A stretch of 64,000 bases of DNA, from positions 14,883,903-14,947,902 of the forward strand of contig OZ035960.1 of NCBI GenBank assembly GCA_964034945.1. Reading direction: 5' to 3'. This stretch comes from Chrysopilus asiliformis (Eukaryota; Arthropoda; Insecta; Diptera; Rhagionidae). Positions 32,701 through 40,900 of the stretch are shown here, one piece after another. Both the position numbers and the translations under genes were made by a program. Below the pieces are notes generated by a model. That model saw only the letters and a program-made list of their open reading frames with translations. It did no database searches and was not told where the DNA came from. Numbering within the stretch: the first letter of the stretch is position 1; the number at the start of each line of letters is the position of its first letter.

Positions 32701-34673
32701 CGACCTGATTTAAATGCAGAAAGTACAGATGACATCAACCAAGTGACTCCAGCAGGTGCTAACGGTTTAAGCAACACCTTCGAACGGCAAATTCAATTCA
32801 ACTTTTGTAAAGATGGTGCGAGCAGTAACTTAACTCTTTCGAGCCTACTGGATTCGGGAAGCCCGATAAGTTTCATCCAGGAGACCTTCTTACCAGCTTT
32901 TTTGTACCATAAATCGCCGATGGAGGACAACAGATATTGCGGAATTAATGGCAGTCCTTTGAGTATTGTTGGTAAATCGTATTGTTCCATTTATTTTAAC
33001 GGAAATTGTATAAACTTAGATTTGTTTGTTGTCAATAAAGATTCAATGAAATATCCTGTCATTTTAGGTAGAGACTTTATGTCAAAAAGTAGTTTAGAGC
33101 TGACTTGTAGAGATATTGAATACATTCAGGAGCAGGAAGAAAAAAATTCATGCGTGCAAAATCGAACAGACACGTACCAAGGTAATGAATATTATTTCGA
33201 AGGTGATTCTCAAGAACAGATCTTCAATATTGAAATACAGTCACCAATTAATGATAAAAAAGAATTGAATATAGATCCGACTTTAGATCATATCATCAAA
33301 AATAAAATTGAAAATATTTTGGACTCACAAGCTTTTCCAACTCACAAGGGTTTTGATATAAAACAACGAGAAAAGCTCGTTAAGACTGATACAGTAAATA
33401 ACGATCGCGACTTTGTGGCTATCAGAAATAAAGCTTGTGATCCCATTATAAAAAATCAAGAATACAATAAACTTCAATTCTATAAATCACACAAAACATC
33501 TAAAAAATATAGCATTGGCGACAATGTAATGATAAATACATCCGTAACGATGGCGGGCATTAACAAAAAGCTTTTGCCTAATTTTAAAGGACCGTGTAAA
33601 GTAGTTAAAATTCTTAAAAATAATCGACATGTGACTGAAGATATCGAGGGTTCGGAGATGAGTAGGAACCCTTACAAAGCAGTGTGGTCTTCTAAAAGTG
33701 TGAAATTATATTCTGATACGTAATATTCTTGATTCGTAAAACTTATTCATTGTAAATATTTTTATTCGATTTTGGACGCATGCAGTTGGCAGTAAAGATA
33801 TTTAATTTAAGATAGTTTAATTTCGTTTAACGTATGTTCAATGTCAATTTGGCATAAAATCATAGAGTGATTATAAATTATAGGTAAATTTACCATTCGA
33901 AATGAAATGTATATTACATTATTCAATTTACTGTAATCAATAAGAATTAATTAATTCATTCAATCAAATATTTAAAAGAAAACTTTAAATCAGGAAAAAT
34001 GATTTCAAATAGAAAGGTAGAAAGAGCGTTCGATTTTTATATGTTCTCAAAATTGTATTAATTAAATGTAGCAAATAATGTAAATAATAATAATGTCAAC
34101 TAGTGTAATCGGGTCGATTACAAATGTCAGGTTGGCCGAGCTGTAGGGTTCATAGTATCGATCAAGATCAGTCAATAAATAGCCTTGGTCCAGACAAGTC
34201 GTATTTTATTTAGTTCGCCTATTTAAAGTCCTACAGTTAAATGAAACCGAACTCAACGGCTGGCCATATTTTGCATGCTTTCTTTCACATTACAAGAAGA
34301 GGCGTATTTGTTTGAACTCAGAAGCGTGTTTAATCACAGATGGAGGTTTTCAAGTTAAAAACATTTCTATGTGGAAATTTTACAATTACGAACAGCATAA
34401 AAGCTTCGTTAGGGCATGTTATGTTGAATCATAATTAGCCGCGCCAGTCAAAATGCCAGAAATTCAAGACGCGGAAATGAATCTTGGATCGAAATTGAGT
34501 CGCTAGGCAATGATTCTGGGTTTATCGTACCACCAGACGCTCCAGTGATGTCTGTTTTGCTTTTTCGTTGTGCGGTTTTGCTTTTTTTGGATGCTACAAT
34601 TTCGATGTTTCTTTTTTTGATAGTGTGGCATTTTCCCTTTTCACAAAGAAAAAAAAACTCACAAATTCGCTAA
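12996..34673 (+). CDS. Unrecognised gene: tail-anchored basic Ser-rich protein
   Basis: Reconstructed from three coding exons: 12996-13389 (acceptor TTAG at 12993; start MSWKTYDVEGSEDK), 17124-17296 and 34439-34673. Exit phases 0 and 2 match the entry phases, and the total is 266 residues if one G of the run at 13286-13290 is surplus. As written, frame shifts there between YAVKMLFQG and NLPYDGSFTF. The N-terminal 130 residues are basic and Ser-rich; the middle exon has YSSPSTDLYSGYLAPGAVAA. The last exon reads NESWIEIESLGNDSGF, then one hydrophobic segment (VLLFRCAVLLFLDATISMF onward, about residues 215-245), then a basic tail. AATAAA follows the stop directly. That suggests a tail-anchored membrane protein with its N-terminus in the cytosol. 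The 17-kb last intron is full of transposons. I do not recognise the family. Confidence 0.6.
13390..13496 (+). other. Start of second coding intron
   Basis: The donor CAGCAG|GTATGA at 13390 ends the first coding exon. The bases up to the repeat at 13497 show nothing further. Confidence 0.45.
13497..13985 (+). repeat. Repeat family G, copy 1, with 16-bp tandem block
   Basis: It starts CTTCTGTAGAGGGAAAGTAT, and a reverse-oriented partial copy lies at 62612-62770. At about 13625-13735 it has a tandem array of GTCTGTCGACCTGTCG units (16 bases), then TGAGCTAGAGACTTGAAATT and a CGGGCAAATCGGACCATTCT block. This order (tandem block, core, ACGGGCAAA-GGACCATT block) is the same as in family D, so D and G appear related. 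No transposase is visible. Confidence 0.75.
14359..14631 (-). CDS. Possible exon or relic on the minus strand, unrecognised
   Basis: A stop-free minus-strand stretch of 90 codons with coding-like composition, including NIGTNFDVCTMEAALEAIKF, then four Gly, VINANLLDGIVRSASQVLLP and LSPLDREILIHEKRGS. A second open stretch at 14281-14087 (MNEGDKQRGLTVSRRNYF, then DSRFSVESDQHQPPSPLQNQ) follows and ends near a CAG|GTGTGC donor-like site. I could not join them in frame with good splice sites. It may be an exon of a gene nested in the intron, a retrocopy, or chance. No family was recognised. Confidence 0.25.
   Translation of the reverse strand, partial: CEYDILIYTRSLANNIGTNFDVCTMEAALEAIKFQGGGGVINANLLDGIVRSASQVLLPQSEKKNLSPLDREILIHEKRGSLGSTSYERK
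14632..15570. other. Intron-like DNA
   Basis: AT-rich, with a G12 run near 15349. A fragment around 15215-15260 (TTTTGATGTATGAAAAAG...) recalls the decayed D-type repeats. No exon is supported. Confidence 0.4.
15571..16125 (-). repeat. Repeat family D, copy B
   Basis: Reverse-oriented relative of 11164-11760. It begins with GTATGGTGAAACCAAAGGGT and keeps the GTCCGTCCGTCTGTC block, the core GAGCTACAGACTTGAAATTT, GGGCCATTAGGGGAGGTAGC in place of the long C run, and the terminal TGCCAGATTGGCAAATTATA. The terminal palindrome is incomplete at its left edge. Confidence 0.82.
16126..17123. other. Intron-like DNA
   Basis: No supported exon until the acceptor AATAG at 17123. An 86-codon Cys-rich frame at 16701-16961 is open but has no recognisable domain or splice support. 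Confidence 0.4.
17659..18235 (-). repeat. Repeat family D, copy C
   Basis: The best preserved D copy. It has the complete terminal palindrome TATACCCGTATGGTGAAACC...GGGTATA, CCGTCTGTCTGTCTGTCCGT repeats, the core GAGCTAGAGACTTGAAATTT, and the palindrome GGGGGGTACCCCCC at the site where copy A has 32 C. It ends near TTGCCAGATTGGCAATTATA. Confidence 0.88.
18328..18464. repeat. Inverted repeat (foldback)
   Basis: TTGTTTCAAGCGTTTGTTTC continuing through GAGTTAGAAGAAAAAGTA is mirrored by CTTTTTCTTCTAACTCG and GAAACAAACGCTTGAAACAA. The arms are about 45 bases and the spacer about 45. No coding capacity; probably a MITE fragment. Confidence 0.75.
18565..18945 (+). repeat. About 150-bp tandem repeat, three degenerate units
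   Basis: Three units each start near CATACATCAAAATCCAATCG (or CATGAAAACTCAGTTGGACC) followed by GGACCA, a C/T-rich stretch, a run of T, and GAAAACGGTAAGTCGTAT-like sequence. The unit resembles the CATACATCAAAATCCAATCG part of family D, so it may have arisen by local amplification of such a repeat. Confidence 0.65.
19123..20028 (+). mobile_element. Tc1/mariner transposon, DD41D-like, internally deleted
   Basis: The terminal inverted repeats start AAGGGTGTTTTTTTTTAGAC on the left and end in the complement (GTCTAAAAAAACACCCTT); the longer ends GTGGTTTTCAA / TTGAAAACCACAC also pair. TA flanks both sides (19121-19122 and 20029-20030). At 906 bases it is shorter than an intact element: the DNA-binding N-terminus is missing, while the catalytic part is open. 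Confidence 0.93.
19201..19917 (+). pseudogene. Truncated mariner-like transposase
   Basis: 238 open codons covering the DDE catalytic domain of a Tc1/mariner transposase. Visible motifs are ILFSNEAHFWLNGYV, IWRDGNPQ, VWCALWVEGIIGPYFF, WFQQDGATCHTANE and RSCDLTPLDYFLWGYVKS. Forty-one residues separate the second and third catalytic Asp, so the spacing is DD41D. The first catalytic position is Asn (FSNEAHF) where the family has Asp (FSDEAHF), which should abolish cleavage. The N-terminal helix-turn-helix domains are missing because the element is deleted on that side. The protein is therefore likely inactive twice over although the frame is unbroken. Confidence 0.9.
20031..21790. other. Intron-like AT-rich DNA
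   Basis: Part of the 17-kb intron. No exon or repeat copy was recognised; the open frames are short and without motifs. Confidence 0.4.
21791..21884. repeat. Near-perfect hairpin
   Basis: A 43-base arm (AAATTTCGGTTTTTAAATAA...CCATCGTC) is followed after about 8 bases by its near-perfect complement. RNA from either strand would form a long hairpin. It is probably a very small MITE; no flanking duplication was identified. Confidence 0.85.
22050..22592 (+). repeat. Repeat family F, copy 1
   Basis: About 540 bases matching 46538-47097 in reverse orientation at high identity. Shared landmarks are CCTACACGTAGCAACTTTCA, GCACTCGTTTC (complement), CATGCATGTGTGCGTAAT, CCTCGGTGCTAGCTAGTAAG, GCTTGTTGTACACAAG and GCCGCGACGGGATGACAAA. 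It lies in the long intron of the unrecognised gene while its partner lies in an intron of the kinase gene. Its 104-codon minus frame ([14 protein letters not shown]...) is also seen in the other copy but matches no family I know. Confidence 0.85.
22670..23338 (+). repeat. Degenerate satellite rich in CCAAAACCAAATTTTGAA
   Basis: Roughly 35-45-base units containing GAACCAAAACCAAATTTTGA / AAATTTTTGGAACC repeat with drift through the interval. The right half (about 23160-23330) is the most regular. It is interrupted at its right end by the CAG-containing foldback at 23342, after which GAACCAAAATCGAATC resumes. Confidence 0.8.
23342..23485. repeat. Foldback element with CAG/CTG repeats in its arms
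   Basis: The arms read CAAGCTTGATTTACAATGCA followed by CAGCAGCAACAGCAACGTCA, then CGGAGAAAGTGTTTTG, mirrored on the right. The two arms differ in number of CAG/CTG units. The loop is about 25 bases. It is inserted in, or has captured the edge of, the satellite repeat. Confidence 0.85.
23567..23815. repeat. MITE with TTAA flanks, piggyBac-like
   Basis: The ends are CACTCTAACTGCCACG and its complement CGTGGCAGTTAGAGTG, both directly flanked by TTAA (23567-23570 and 23812-23815), the hallmark target site of piggyBac elements. The interior, about 210 bases, is non-coding. Confidence 0.85.
24355..27219 (-). pseudogene. LINE ORF2: endonuclease-reverse transcriptase, one stop
   Basis: A single frame of about 955 codons broken by one in-frame TAA at 26593-26595, between the endonuclease and RT parts. 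The endonuclease shows LYLNARSILNK, VLIISETWLF, RGGGVSIFIHKK, GIYRSPNHCNS and VAGDFNLNLLN. The RT shows ARVIPIHKGGDKTVANNYRP, ITIDLHKAFDSIDHELL, GVPQGSILGPLIFIMYIDDI and the catalytic ILYADDALLLYSENT, then a typical LINE C-terminus (HSHLSYLNPIWSDI, LQNKALRAINNL, SLPINIRETNS). The enzyme nicks target DNA and copies its own RNA into the site. Apart from the stop, the sequence is intact. Confidence 0.93.
27286..28181 (-). pseudogene. LINE ORF1 with PHD finger, one frameshift
   Basis: Begins MADSNCKKCTEKVLDSERAL and carries a C4-H-C3 zinc-finger pattern (CKKC, CDTC, HIKC, CSVNC) in its first 60 residues, then a coiled-coil stretch (KQDKDILNKEIAEIKNNN, then LLKAEVNQQQQ), then an RRM-like basic region. 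The frame shifts in a run of 7 A (27521-27527); with the other frame it continues as VVKIFEYLTPMTRSLLLEAR to a stop at 27286. ORF1 proteins of this group bind element RNA. The shift at a homopolymer could be a read error or a real mutation. Confidence 0.85.
28182..28340 (-). mobile_element. Probable 5' UTR of the LINE
   Basis: AT-rich leader upstream of ORF1; the exact element end and target duplication could not be fixed by eye. Confidence 0.35.
28341..29633. other. Intron-like DNA
   Basis: AT-rich; no exon, RNA gene or repeat copy recognised. Confidence 0.4.
29634..29746 (+). mobile_element. 5'-truncated RTE-like LINE tail with (GA)n
   Basis: The last 85 bases of the element seen at 8244-8824 (AAACTGGAGGACATCGGCGC...) are followed by TAATGCCGAGA and about 13 GA units. 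Extreme 5' truncation plus a microsatellite tail is typical of RTE-type insertion. Confidence 0.85.
30131..30419. repeat. Repeat family H, copy 1
   Basis: The ends resemble imperfect inverted repeats: GTCGCCCATCAAATACGCCA and the complement of TGGCATATTTAATGGACAGC. The interior is G-rich. A related unit is at 41560-41788 with ends ACAGTCCATAAAATACGTCA and CACCTTTTATGGACAGCC. Confidence 0.55.
30729..30988. repeat. Possible MITE with hairpin near left end
   Basis: TAGGGGCTGGTCACAAC on the left resembles the complement of GTGTGTAACCAGCCTTA on the right. Just inside the left end, AGATATCGTACT...AGTACGATATCT forms a short perfect hairpin (30752-30793). Weakly supported as one element. Confidence 0.4.
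31209..31302 (+). repeat. 5' LTR, 94 bp
   Basis: TG...CA termini with short inverted ends TGTAGG / CCTACA. It contains AATAAA (AGTCAATAAATAGCC) and is identical to the right LTR. It is unusually short for a gypsy-type LTR. Confidence 0.95.
31573..33723 (+). CDS. Retroelement gag-protease-integrase-tail fusion, 716 aa
   Basis: One unbroken frame. Residues 15-50 look like a SAP-type helix pair (KSKLCALNLPTAGLKAQVKL). Residues about 130-320 are a gypsy-type gag core (PNFSGDDNFSIHKWVQQFEE, WDEKAKFIYGKRLLNGTAKL). Two CCHC knuckles follow at about 330-365 (CFNCNEFGHVSLNC and CYKCGQPGHLSNMC). An aspartic protease follows at about 420-500 (LLDSGSPISFIQ, YPVILGRDFM). After about residue 580 it jumps to an integrase C-terminal-like tail (KKYSIGDNVMINTSV, LLPNFKGPCKVVKILKNN). 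The RT, RNase H and integrase core are missing, yet the frame is kept across the deletion. Gag and protease could still assemble particles; copying would need enzymes from a complete relative. Confidence 0.92.
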   Translation: MDENIDQEISIFLESAKLEVLKSKLCALNLPTAGLKAQVKLRLQDALKNLQAEEVRSILSLQDDDELLLSNGGNHSSHEATDTNVDGDQILDAEIDRLNDVLRKKKEIMRLKKELAELGESPEVHDKRTPINIGTTAPLFNFRDIEESVPNFSGDDNFSIHKWVQQFEECSEVLGWDEKAKFIYGKRLLNGTAKLFARIAPFKSWFQLKCALIGEFGKRVSNAEIHNQLRNRQKDSNESWLQYTLSMQEIAAYSDIDENDLVNYIIKGIPDLETNKLLLYSANNIVDLKVAFQKYERLKRNQQELATKHFPKFQHPTSKIPPFPRQNVKCFNCNEFGHVSLNCPQSKRPRGVCYKCGQPGHLSNMCRQINPVMNVQRPDLNAESTDDINQVTPAGANGLSNTFERQIQFNFCKDGASSNLTLSSLLDSGSPISFIQETFLPAFLYHKSPMEDNRYCGINGSPLSIVGKSYCSIYFNGNCINLDLFVVNKDSMKYPVILGRDFMSKSSLELTCRDIEYIQEQEEKNSCVQNRTDTYQGNEYYFEGDSQEQIFNIEIQSPINDKKELNIDPTLDHIIKNKIENILDSQAFPTHKGFDIKQREKLVKTDTVNNDRDFVAIRNKACDPIIKNQEYNKLQFYKSHKTSKKYSIGDNVMINTSVTMAGINKKLLPNFKGPCKVVKILKNNRHVTEDIEGSEMSRNPYKAVWSSKSVKLYSDT
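34142..34235 (+). repeat. 3' LTR, 94 bp
   Basis: Identical to the left LTR and followed by the GTTA duplication. The sequence just upstream (GGTTGGCCGAGC) is not a polypurine tract. Confidence 0.95.
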
Positions 34674-34993
34674 TAAATCCAAAAGTTATTAATTTGTTCC
34701 AAAATTAGCTTATCTTATTGAATTAGCCAATGTAAATAAAATTCTATTTCCATATCAAATACAACAAAAAAAAATTCCTACGCAAGCAAAACTAAAAAAG
34801 AAATCGTTTGATAAAAGAAAACCATATCGCCGCGTCTATTCCTCGTAGTTATGTCAGAGTCTTATACTCGTAGTGTAGATAAATTCCATTTTCACTTCCT
34901 TTTCCATTCATTCATAGAAAATCTCGATGCATTCTCGTAAATATAGAAGTAAGAAAAAAATAAAAATGAGATTTTATTTTGATTATTTTCAGA
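34674..34993 (+). promoter_or_regulatory. Short spacer between two + strand genes
   Basis: Only 320 bases separate the stop of the unrecognised gene (AATAAA immediately after it) from the first coding exon of the kinase gene, whose start codon lies one base after a TTTTCAG acceptor. Either the kinase promoter lies further upstream and transcripts overlap, or a short 5' UTR exon lies here; GAA|GTAAGA near 34948 could be its donor. Inference only. Confidence 0.3.
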
Positions 34994-37900
34994 ATGGAAG
35001 TTAGCAATCACACCCAGAGTACACTGAGTCGAAGTAACAGTCGAACGAGTTCAAATTCAGAAATTGAAAAGGAATTGGCCGAATTGGAAATCACAGGAAT
35101 TACGAAAAATGGGACAGCGGCAGCTAAGAAAAGGATATCGAGTAGTCGGACACCAACTAGAAAAGCCAAACGTGTTCGGTTTTTTCGGAACGGCGATCGT
35201 TTCTATTCCGGTATCACCATTCCAGTCTCATATGAACGTTATAGGTGAGTTACAATGCGTTTCATAAAAAATGCCACTGAAAATCTGGATTTTTTTGTTT
35301 TTTTTTTTTTAAAACTCTAGTGCCCGGTTCCACAGTGTGAGCTTAAGCTTCGGATTGAGGATAAGCTTTCGCTCAACTGTATTCACTGTTTCACAGGACT
35401 GGTTTAAGTGTTGAACTGAGTTCAAATGCCGGTTCAATTTGAGCCGTAAAATATTGACGCTCAAACCTGAACTCACAAGCTTAAGTGTTAGAAATGTCAT
35501 TTTTCCTATCGCGTATCCGAAATCAAAGCGGTCTACGTTTGTTTTACAAGTTTGTTGGTTTTCAATTATGTGCTTATATTTTGACACTAAATTCATCAAA
35601 ACGTTTACTTCCAAAGTTGTAAAATTTGGAGTTCTTTTTTAAATATTTTCTGCCAATTTTTAAAAATATAACTAATTTTCACTTGAAAAACAAATTCGCT
35701 GTTACAAATAGTGAATATACCCGTTAACTATGATTGTCAAACATTTTGAAATCCTTGACAGCGGAGAGGGACACTGACTTGCAAAACTCAGTGAACTTGG
35801 TTTTGTTGAACCACACATAAAATTTGACCGTGAAACAGTTGTAGCTTGAGCTAAAGCTTAAACTAATTCTCAAGTTCAACTGAACCGAAGCTTAAGCTTG
35901 CACTGTGGAACCGGGCATAGGAGATAATTTTGAACCTTTAAAATGTACGAACGAAAACTTTTTTTCTGAATATCTCAAAAACGGTGCATCTTATCAAAAA
36001 AGTCCAAGAACAAAAGTAGTTTAGGATATGATTCTACATAAAACTCCCATACATCAAAATCCGATTTGAATAAATTTAAAAAAATCTTTTTGGAAAATTT
36101 GACTTCAAAGTGGAATTTTGATACAACTGCTCGCCGTTCACTTAAACTTCGAACAATGCCATATCACCATACGGGTTTTCAATAATTATCAGATTGGCAA
36201 TTATAGCTTTTGTTATGTTTAAAAATGTTTTTATCATCCTCTGAAATTCTGCAATAATTTTACTATTTGTACTGATTGAAAACACATTAGAGAAAACGAA
36301 ATGATGATCTATGCACAAAAAAGCGATATACAGTTTTGCATACGGTTCTTGCAAATCTGGGTCATCTCAACTTTCTTACGTGATTAGCTCCTCACCTTTA
36401 AGTATGGAAGTATGGAATGGAAAACGACCAAAACAAAATAAAGTGTGAATCATAAATCAAAACTCAGGTTATATGAAATTCACGCAACACCAAACAAAAG
36501 TCTACGTATAAATAAAAATGTATTTCAACCGCTTGTTGATTAATAATATCAGTTAGTAAAGTCATTTAATTTCCACATAAATGTTCGCTTTTCCCATCAT
36601 TGTCGAGGAATTTTTTTTTCGGAACCTCTACTTTGAAAAACGTTAGAAATCGCTCAGCAGCAGCGTGTGTTGGGCCAATTATTTCGAGCAAGAATTTCGT
36701 TATGTTTGCGGTGGTACCCAGAATTTAGGTCCGATGAATCACAAATTATTCACGCTAAAGAGAGTCATTCAGAAAACTTGATTCGCATCTTTTATAGTTT
36801 AAACGGTCAACGTAATTTGTTTAGCACGCGTCTGTTTACTAATTCGCGTTTTGTAGTTTTATGATGATTTTGTAGAGTTTGAAAGTTTGAAGAAGTCAAA
36901 GGTTCTTGGACTCATAATGATGGAAGATTTTGTAACTGATTTTTTTATAATTAAGGATTATTTTACGAATTTTATTCTGTTTTGCGTTTTTGAGGTTTTT
37001 CTGTTGCGAAATCATCCCTCAAAAACTTCTATTTTAGTTTATAAAATCGGTATAACAACCATTGGCAATCACAACATTTGTAAGGTTATCCATTCAACCC
37101 GCCAAAAACTTTGCATTTCCTAGTCATGGTGTCTAAACTAGGAAACACAAATTTTTTAACAAACATTTTTTAACAAATTTTTTGACCGCCGACCTCGAAA
37201 AAAAGATTTTTAAATTTCTTATCTTATCCCTGTTGTTTATCCTATCCTATAATATAATACGAGGAATGTCTGTCTGTCGGTCTGCACAAACGATCTCGAA
37301 AACGCGCCTAACGATTTTCACGAAACTTGAGGGATTTTCGGGGACAAGGAATCGATCTAGATAGGTCTTACCTCTGAGAAATTTCCCCTCGATACCCCTC
37401 GCCTGGTGTCTTCGAATTGGGTGGTCCGATCTTAATGAAACTTTACAGTATCAATAAGGTGGGTTAAGGGCTTTCGATTTTTTTACTACAAACCTGACTT
37501 CTCTCCCCTCGATACCCCTCGCCTGGTGTCTTCGAATTGGGTGGTCCAATCTTAATGAAACTTTACAGTATTACTAAGGGGGCTAAGAGCTTTCGATTTT
37601 TCCACTGCAAACCTGACTTTTCCCTCCCCTCGATACCCCTTGCCTGGTGTCTCAAAACAACGTTTCCAAAATCGGTGACAGCGATTACTCAATAACCACC
37701 AAACCGATTTCTATGAAATTTTGTAATCGCACGTTAGTTTTAGTTCTAGATTTCTAGGTCGGGAATTTAAAAACTCTGGAAAAGCTCTGTAAAGATAATG
37801 TGAATTTAGTTTTTCCCCAAAAATCAGCAAAAGTAGGATTTTGAGGTCGCCGAGCATCACTCGGTCTTCCTGGTACTTTATATCTAACTAGAGAAGATAA

Positions 37901-40900
37901 TAGAAGAGGAGGTTCACAGGGAGGGAGTGGATTTGATTTTAGTGGGCGAAGATTTTCCCCGATAGACGTCCTAGCCAATGGTAAAAATCTTTTCGACATT
38001 CATTCGGTAGTTTAACTAATAGCGGAAGAGAGGTGTACAGGGAACGAGTGGGATAAATTTTCCATGAGGGGTGATTTCTCTAATTGTGAAAACGGTATCG
38101 AAATCCTTTCATCGATTGAGAAGTCATCAGGAGAGGGGAATTCGAGGGGAGGAGATTTTTGATACATAGATAGTTTATGTTGTGGTTTAGCATATCAAAA
38201 ATCTTAAACCAGTGGGTGTTGGTGACGGCGAATGTAGTACAAAAAAACTGTAGGTGCGGTAGCGGATAAGAAGACGGTTTTATTTATGTATTTGTTGTTT
38301 TCCCAAACCAATACATAGTAAAAGCTAAATTTTGTTTGTTTTTTTTGTTTATTGCCGAAAAAAGTTAAAAATTAAAATCGAAGCGACAAAATGTTTTGAT
38401 GTTTTGATCTACCTCCTTCTCCCCCCTTCCCTCTACTCCCTTTTACCCCCTTCTCCCGCTTCCCTTTACCCCCCTTCCCTTTACCCCCCTTCCCTTTACC
38501 CCCCTTCCCTTTTACCCCCTTCTCCCCCATCCCTCTACCCCCTTCTCCCCCATCCCTCTACCCCCTTCTCCCACATCCCTCTACCCCCTTCTCCCCCTTC
38601 CCTTTACACCCCTTCCACTCATTTTGGCGAATTTCCTGAAAATATAGTCTCATGATTGATTTTGGATGTTATTCCAACAAAATCACTATTATTTGTTTTG
38701 TTAAAATCGGGCCTATAATTTTTCAGCCCCATCGATTCCAAATTTCGGCCAATCGGTTTCAAATTCCAGACCAGTTGGTTTAAGTGTTTTTGCAACGGAC
38801 TAAAATCTTGTTTTTTAGATACGAAGATGGCATGGAAAATTCTGATTCTGGCGTCAAAAACGTATATTTATTCACAAAAAAAATCCTTTTTTTTCTCTGA
38901 GAGAAAGCAAGAATTGAAATTTCAGCCCAATCGGTCGATTAGTTTTCGAGTTGGAGTTGGTAAGCGCGACTATGGTCGGATTTTCATTTTTGGGTAAAAT
39001 TTTCCATTTTATTTTTCTCCAATTTCGTCATTTTGTTGTCACTTTTCTAAAGTTTCATTGCAGTCAATTAAAAACAAAATTGAAATATCGTCTTGGTGAT
39101 TGTTTTCGTCACGACCGTTTTCTCTGGATGTTTGAAAAATAACGAAATTTTACAAGGATCCACAGCGAACAGGAAAAGTTTTCGCATCCTTTGCCACACC
39201 CAGACCAGATTCTAAAAATAATTTCCACCTGAAACGCGAATTTAATTTAAAAAAAAAACATTTCTTCTACCGCCTAACTTGAAAACTAATTGCAAACCGA
39301 TTAATAATGAAATTTACACAAACGCCCACCATCGATGACCTTTTCTGCTGGCTGAAAAACAACACTCGACTTCCATACGTAAATCATTGACGGCATTCGT
39401 GTTGTGTTGGGAAAAATAACTCCTATCGTTGGTCATTTTGGCCACGTGTAGTATGGTGGGTATCTATATGAAAGAAGAGGATCCATTGAAATAATTTAGA
39501 CGTTACCAGTCATGTAAATATTTAACAATATCGATAAATAGATTTGTTATCAGCCTATCTAACAATGGCAATGAACCTAACAGCATTCTAGGAATTTTTT
39601 ATGAGCTCCGTCGAAGATTATGTGTGATTATGGAGAGAGTGAAGATACCTATACGAATAAACTACACCTCAATTTACATCAACTCAATGTGTCATCGTTA
39701 TTTGTGATAAAAACGAGTAAAATAAAATGCTCCTCAAGTCCAAAAGATAATATCATCAAACTAGCAACATATGTGAACACACTTGAATCATTTAATTTAT
39801 GCTCGCTCAAAGAATCTACAAAGATACGACGAACATAAGTAAAATTGAAACGAAAGCCAACATAATGAAATGTTGCTATTATCCTGGACTGGATTACCAT
39901 AAATAATTTCCTCTTCTTACATTCCCTTTTTTTACGATTGTGTTTTTCCGAACTCTAGCAAGACTTTTGTTTTCGCTTTATTATTGTGACAATTATTTGG
40001 AAAACTTGCTCGCATTACAACAAAAGGACTTTTCCCGAAACCTTGACTTTCCTCTACGTCAAATTATATGCTCGAGTAGTGAAACAATTTATGAATGGAA
40101 TAAAGTTGTTGTGACATGACGTGATTAGCTTTCCATAACATTTCCTTTGTCATGAGGCATCGTATGTATATACAAGTATAAAATGTTAAACAATCACAAA
40201 ACAATTTTATTTCTCTTGTTTTTCGGTAATCTAGCCAGGAGCTATAAAAGTCAACTTACAAACACATATTCAATTTGTAATCATAGGGAAGCAATTATGT
40301 AATGTTGTTAGATAATTTTTCTTCTAAATTTCCATAATGTAATATTTTTGCTATGCTAATTAAAACGACGTAATCTTGACGACTTTGAAGATTCGCTATT
40401 AAGCCAACATAATGCGATAATCTATTTAAATCTCGTCCTTTTTATAGTCAGATTTGTTGTTATATTTGCCCTTTCGGAAGAAAGTTTCCACGCACTGTCG
40501 GTTTTCCTTTGCAGATTAATCGAATTTCATTCCCACTTTCTAAAAATACCCACTCATGGCCGGGATATAATTTTTATACGTAAAACGCCTCTATATCAGA
40601 TATCAAGTCTGTAACTCTGCATTGACGGAACTATCTCCAAAATATTGCATTTTTTCCAATATGGACACGTCCTTTTTTTTTGAAACCAATAGACACATTT
40701 GTAAGGTTTTTTATTTAATGATTCCGGATCGATTGGGAGGTTTCCAACCATTTATGTACCTACAAAAAATACCTCCACCTAATTGTCGGCCAAACTCCAA
40801 TTCGAAAAAAAAACACATCTATGAAGTTTCTTGCTAAACAATCCAGGATTTCGCAGATCTTGAAGATCTCCTACGCCCTATTCTTCAAAGTCGTTAAGAT

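Larger units (their letters stand above)
31209..34235 (+). mobile_element. LTR retroelement (gypsy-like), internally deleted, recent
   Basis: Two identical 94-base LTRs (31209-31302 and 34142-34235), starting TGTAGGGTTCATAG and ending AGTCCTACA, are flanked by a 4-base duplication GTTA (31205-31208 and 34236-34239). Identical LTRs indicate a very recent insertion. The interior is one open frame with gag, two zinc knuckles, a protease and an integrase-type tail; reverse transcriptase, RNase H and the integrase core are gone. No obvious primer-binding site (TGG just after the LTR) or polypurine tract could be recognised. It sits about 200 bases before the last exon of the unrecognised gene. Confidence 0.95.

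Noticed and set aside
38332..38655. 107-codon Pro/Ser/Leu-rich frame
   Set aside because: It lies on a pyrimidine-only minisatellite; the frame is open because of composition.
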